The notes beneath the pieces were generated by a model that saw only the letters and a list, made by a program, of their open reading frames with translations, was not told where the DNA came from and ran no database searches. A stretch of DNA of 64,000 nt, from the NCBI GenBank assembly GCA_944325735.1, contig CALVBI010000001.1:675784-739783 (forward strand), written 5' to 3'. Positions 61,704 to 64,000 of the stretch are shown one piece after another; the stretch's first letter is position 1, and every line of letters begins with the position of its first letter. The translations under genes were made by a program, and so were the position numbers. Origin of the DNA: Candidatus Gastranaerophilales bacterium. GTDB lineage: Bacteria > Cyanobacteriota > Vampirovibrionia > Gastranaerophilales > Gastranaerophilaceae.

Positions 61704-64000
61704 ATGACAACAAAAAACAAAAAAGCTGTTGAAAACCTAGAAAAGGCTTTAAATCAGTCTACAGTGGTTGACAGCGCTGAAAAATTAGAAATGCTAATTG
61801 CAAGAGTAAAAAAAGCTCAAAAAATTTATTCTAATTTCTCTCAAGAACAAGTAGATGCAATTTTCAAAGCAGCTGCTACAGCTGCAGACAAAGCTCGTAT
61901 CCCTCTAGCTAAAATGGCTGTTGAAGAAACTGGTATGGGCGTTTTAGAAGATAAAATTATTAAAAATCACTTCGCATCAGAATACATTTATAACAAACAT
62001 AAAAATGTAAAAACTTGTGGAATTATAAAAGAAGATAAAGCAAATGGTATTAAAACAGTTGCAGAACCTCTAGGTGTTATTGCAGGTATTGTTCCTACAA
62101 CAAACCCTACATCTACTGCAATCTTCAAATCATTAATTGCTTTAAAAACAAGAAACGCAATTATCTTTTCACCACACCCAAGAGCAACAAAATGTACAAT
62201 TGAAGCTGCTAAAATAGTTTTAGAAGCTGCAGTTAAAGCTGGTGCTCCTGAAGATATTATTGGTTGGATTGATATTCCATCAATCGATTTATCAAACCAA
62301 TTAATGAAACACCCTGACATCGCTTGTATCTTAGCAACAGGTGGTCCTGGTATGGTTAAAGCTGCTTATTCATCTGGAAACCCTGCATTAGGTGTTGGTC
62401 CTGGTAACGCAGCAGCTGTAATTGATGAAACTGCTGATATTAAAATGGCAGTATCTTCAATTCTAATGTCAAAAACTTTCGACAACGGTATGATTTGTGC
62501 ATCTGAACAATCAGTTGTTGTAGTTGATAAAGTATATGAAGAAGTTAAAAAAGAATTTATCTATAGAGGTGCATACTTAATTAATGAAGCAGAAGAAAAG
62601 AAAATGATTGATCTTCCATTCATTGATCCAAAACGTGGTACAGCTCACCCTGATATCGTTGGTCAACCAGCTTGGAGAATTGCAGAATTAGCTGGATTCA
62701 GCATTCCAAAAACAGCAAAAATTATTTTAGCTGAAAGACCATCAGTAGATTGGGATGATCCATTCTCTAGAGAAAAATTATCTCCTGTATTAACTATGTA
62801 CAGAGCAAAAGATTTCGAAGAAGCAACAGAAATGACTTATGAATTAGTATCAAAAGGTGGTGCTGGTCACTCTGCAGACCTTTATACAGATACTCGTAGC
62901 CAAGAAAGAGTTGACAAATTCGCAGAAAAAATGCCTGCATGCAGAGTATTAATCAACTCACCATCAGCTCAAGGTGGTATCGGTGATTTATATAACTTCA
63001 AATTAGAACCTTCACTTTCTCTTGGTTGTGGTTCTTGGGGTAAAAACGCCGTATCTGGTAACATCGGTGTAGAAAATTTATTGAACTACAAAACAGTTGC
63101 AGAAAGGAGAGAAAATATGCTTTGGTTCAAGGTTCCACCAAAAGTTTACTTTAAAAGAGGAGCAGTTGATCTTGCACTTCGTGAACTTGAAGGTAAAAAA
63201 CGTGCCTTTATTGTAACTGACAGATTCTTATTCAATTCAGGTGCAGTAGATAGCATCGTTAAAGTATTAGATGAAGTAGGTATTGATCACCAAATCTTCT
63301 TTGATGTAAAACCAGATCCTACATTATCTACAATTAACCAAGCAATGGAAATTATCAGACCTTATGAACCTGATGTAATCATTTCATTAGGTGGTGGTTC
63401 TCCAATGGATGCTGCTAAAATTATGTGGTTAATGTATGAACAACCAGATACAGTATTCGAAGATATCTCTATGAGATTCATGGATATCAGAAAAAGAATT
63501 TGCCGTATCCCTGAATTAGGTAAAAAAGCTACAATGGTTGCGATCCCTACAACTTCAGGTACTGGTTCAGAAGTTACTCCATTCGCAATTATTACAGATG
63601 ATGAAACTCACGTAAAATATGCGATTGCAGATTATGCGTTAACTCCAAATATGGCAATTATTGATCCAAACTTTGTAGATGGTATGCCAAAAGGTTTAAC
63701 AGCTGCATCTGGTATTGACGCTTTAGTTCACGCAACAGAAGCTTATGTATCAGCTTTAGCTACAAACTTCACAAATTCAAATGCTTTAGAAGCAACTAAA
63801 TTGGTATTCAGATACTTAGAAAGATCTTACAATGAAGGAGCTAATGATCCTATCGCTAGAGAAAAAATGCACTATGCTGCAACAATTGCAGGTATGGCAT
63901 TTGCTAACTCATTCTTAGGATTATGCCACTCTATGGCTCACAAATTAGGTGCTATGTTTAACGTACCTCACGGTGTAGCTAACGCATTGTTAATCAGACA
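61704..64000 (+). CDS. adhE: Bifunctional aldehyde-alcohol dehydrogenase AdhE (3' end beyond window)
   Basis: 765 codons visible, then cut by the window edge; the family is about 870 aa. N-terminal aldehyde dehydrogenase (residues about 1-450) with catalytic Cys in FDNGMICASEQS and PLGVIAGIVPTTNP; C-terminal iron alcohol dehydrogenase from about 470 with ISLGGGSPMDAAK, PTTSGTGSEVTPF, and metal His in the LCHSMAHKLG segment. Makes ethanol from acetyl-CoA, consuming two NADH. The linker is in frame with no stop. GGAG precedes the ATG. Codon choice is C-rich at third positions relative to neighbours, as expected for a highly expressed gene. Confidence 0.96.
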   Translation, partial: MTTKNKKAVENLEKALNQSTVVDSAEKLEMLIARVKKAQKIYSNFSQEQVDAIFKAAATAADKARIPLAKMAVEETGMGVLEDKIIKNHFASEYIYNKHKNVKTCGIIKEDKANGIKTVAEPLGVIAGIVPTTNPTSTAIFKSLIALKTRNAIIFSPHPRATKCTIEAAKIVLEAAVKAGAPEDIIGWIDIPSIDLSNQLMKHPDIACILATGGPGMVKAAYSSGNPALGVGPGNAAAVIDETADIKMAVSSILMSKTFDNGMICASEQSVVVVDKVYEEVKKEFIYRGAYLINEAEEKKMIDLPFIDPKRGTAHPDIVGQPAWRIAELAGFSIPKTAKIILAERPSVDWDDPFSREKLSPVLTMYRAKDFEEATEMTYELVSKGGAGHSADLYTDTRSQERVDKFAEKMPACRVLINSPSAQGGIGDLYNFKLEPSLSLGCGSWGKNAVSGNIGVENLLNYKTVAERRENMLWFKVPPKVYFKRGAVDLALRELEGKKRAFIVTDRFLFNSGAVDSIVKVLDEVGIDHQIFFDVKPDPTLSTINQAMEIIRPYEPDVIISLGGGSPMDAAKIMWLMYEQPDTVFEDISMRFMDIRKRICRIPELGKKATMVAIPTTSGTGSEVTPFAIITDDETHVKYAIADYALTPNMAIIDPNFVDGMPKGLTAASGIDALVHATEAYVSALATNFTNSNALEATKLVFRYLERSYNEGANDPIAREKMHYAATIAGMAFANSFLGLCHSMAHKLGAMFNVPHGVANALLIR

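Noticed and set aside
1..64000. CRISPR arrays, rRNA, tRNA and insertion sequences
   Set aside because: None seen by eye on either strand; no regularly spaced repeats and no transposase-like reading frame.

Overview
The window is AT-rich, densely coded and chromosomal, with no tRNA, rRNA, CRISPR array, transposase or phage module that I can see. The gene mix points to a fermentative, diderm, pilus-bearing relative of Cyanobacteria, most likely Vampirovibrionia/Melainabacteria of the Gastranaerophilales type (inference). Evidence: an outer membrane (MlaA domain, MlaD, KdsC-like phosphatase, RND adaptor, TonB-type domains); FtsZ with SepF beside YggS; a VKOR-DsbA fusion as in cyanobacteria; type IV pilus genes; and AdhE plus L-lactate dehydrogenase for fermentation.

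Layout. 0-5.2 kb: RND adaptor, lactate dehydrogenase, a nucleotidyltransferase and an MlaA-alpha/beta-hydrolase fusion. 5.3-7.2 kb: acetyltransferase, prepilin A and a Ser/Gln-rich orphan. 7.4-13.4 kb: an envelope cluster of three TonB-C-like proteins, a VWA protein, an FHA-like polytopic protein and two small membrane proteins (46 and 59 aa). 13.4-19.8 kb: PlsY, two unrecognised proteins, purine nucleoside phosphorylase, a likely RNA polymerase omega subunit, MlaD and uracil phosphoribosyltransferase. 19.9-28.5 kb: two LysM-linked peptidoglycan hydrolases, an MshEN-like protein, VKOR-DsbA, QueH, TPR proteins and DAHP synthase. 28.5-37.2 kb: prepilin B, MutL, a PiT-like transporter, an orphan methyltransferase, a TPR-GT9-like protein, YggS, SepF and prepilin C. 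37.2-47.8 kb: NAD kinase, FtsZ, aldolase, two large orphans, IspH, ribosomal protein S1 and prepilin D. 47.8-59.6 kb: sigma factor, RlmB, NadA, PilM-PilN fusion, PilO, radical SAM protein, histidine kinase-ComF group, and KdsC-TPR-aspartokinase. 59.6-64 kb: a gene-free stretch ending in an orphan terminator, a small orphan, rhodanese, an orphan and AdhE (cut by the window edge).

The most striking signal is a family of four dispersed prepilin genes (A 5900, B 28579, C 36388, D 47005). Each has its own promoter with a 17-bp spacer, a strong Shine-Dalgarno and an ATG, followed within 7-10 codons by a run of 9, 10, 10 or 12 guanines inside the leader peptide. In all four the prepilin frame joins the ATG frame only if the run is 8 or 11 (or 14) G long, so as written all four are out of frame. 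This looks like a set of phase-variable (contingency) pilins switched by slipped-strand mispairing, or possibly read through by slippage. In prepilin B an imperfect palindromic repeat has also been inserted in frame into the leader. These genes probably share the pilus machine represented here by PilM-PilN and PilO.

Other regulatory features: a Rex/CRP-like dyad in the adhE promoter, a perfect 14-bp dyad bracketing the -10 of the rhodanese gene, several promoters placed about one -10-to-start distance before an ATG (possible leaderless mRNAs), and a candidate non-coding RNA at 59.6-59.9 kb.
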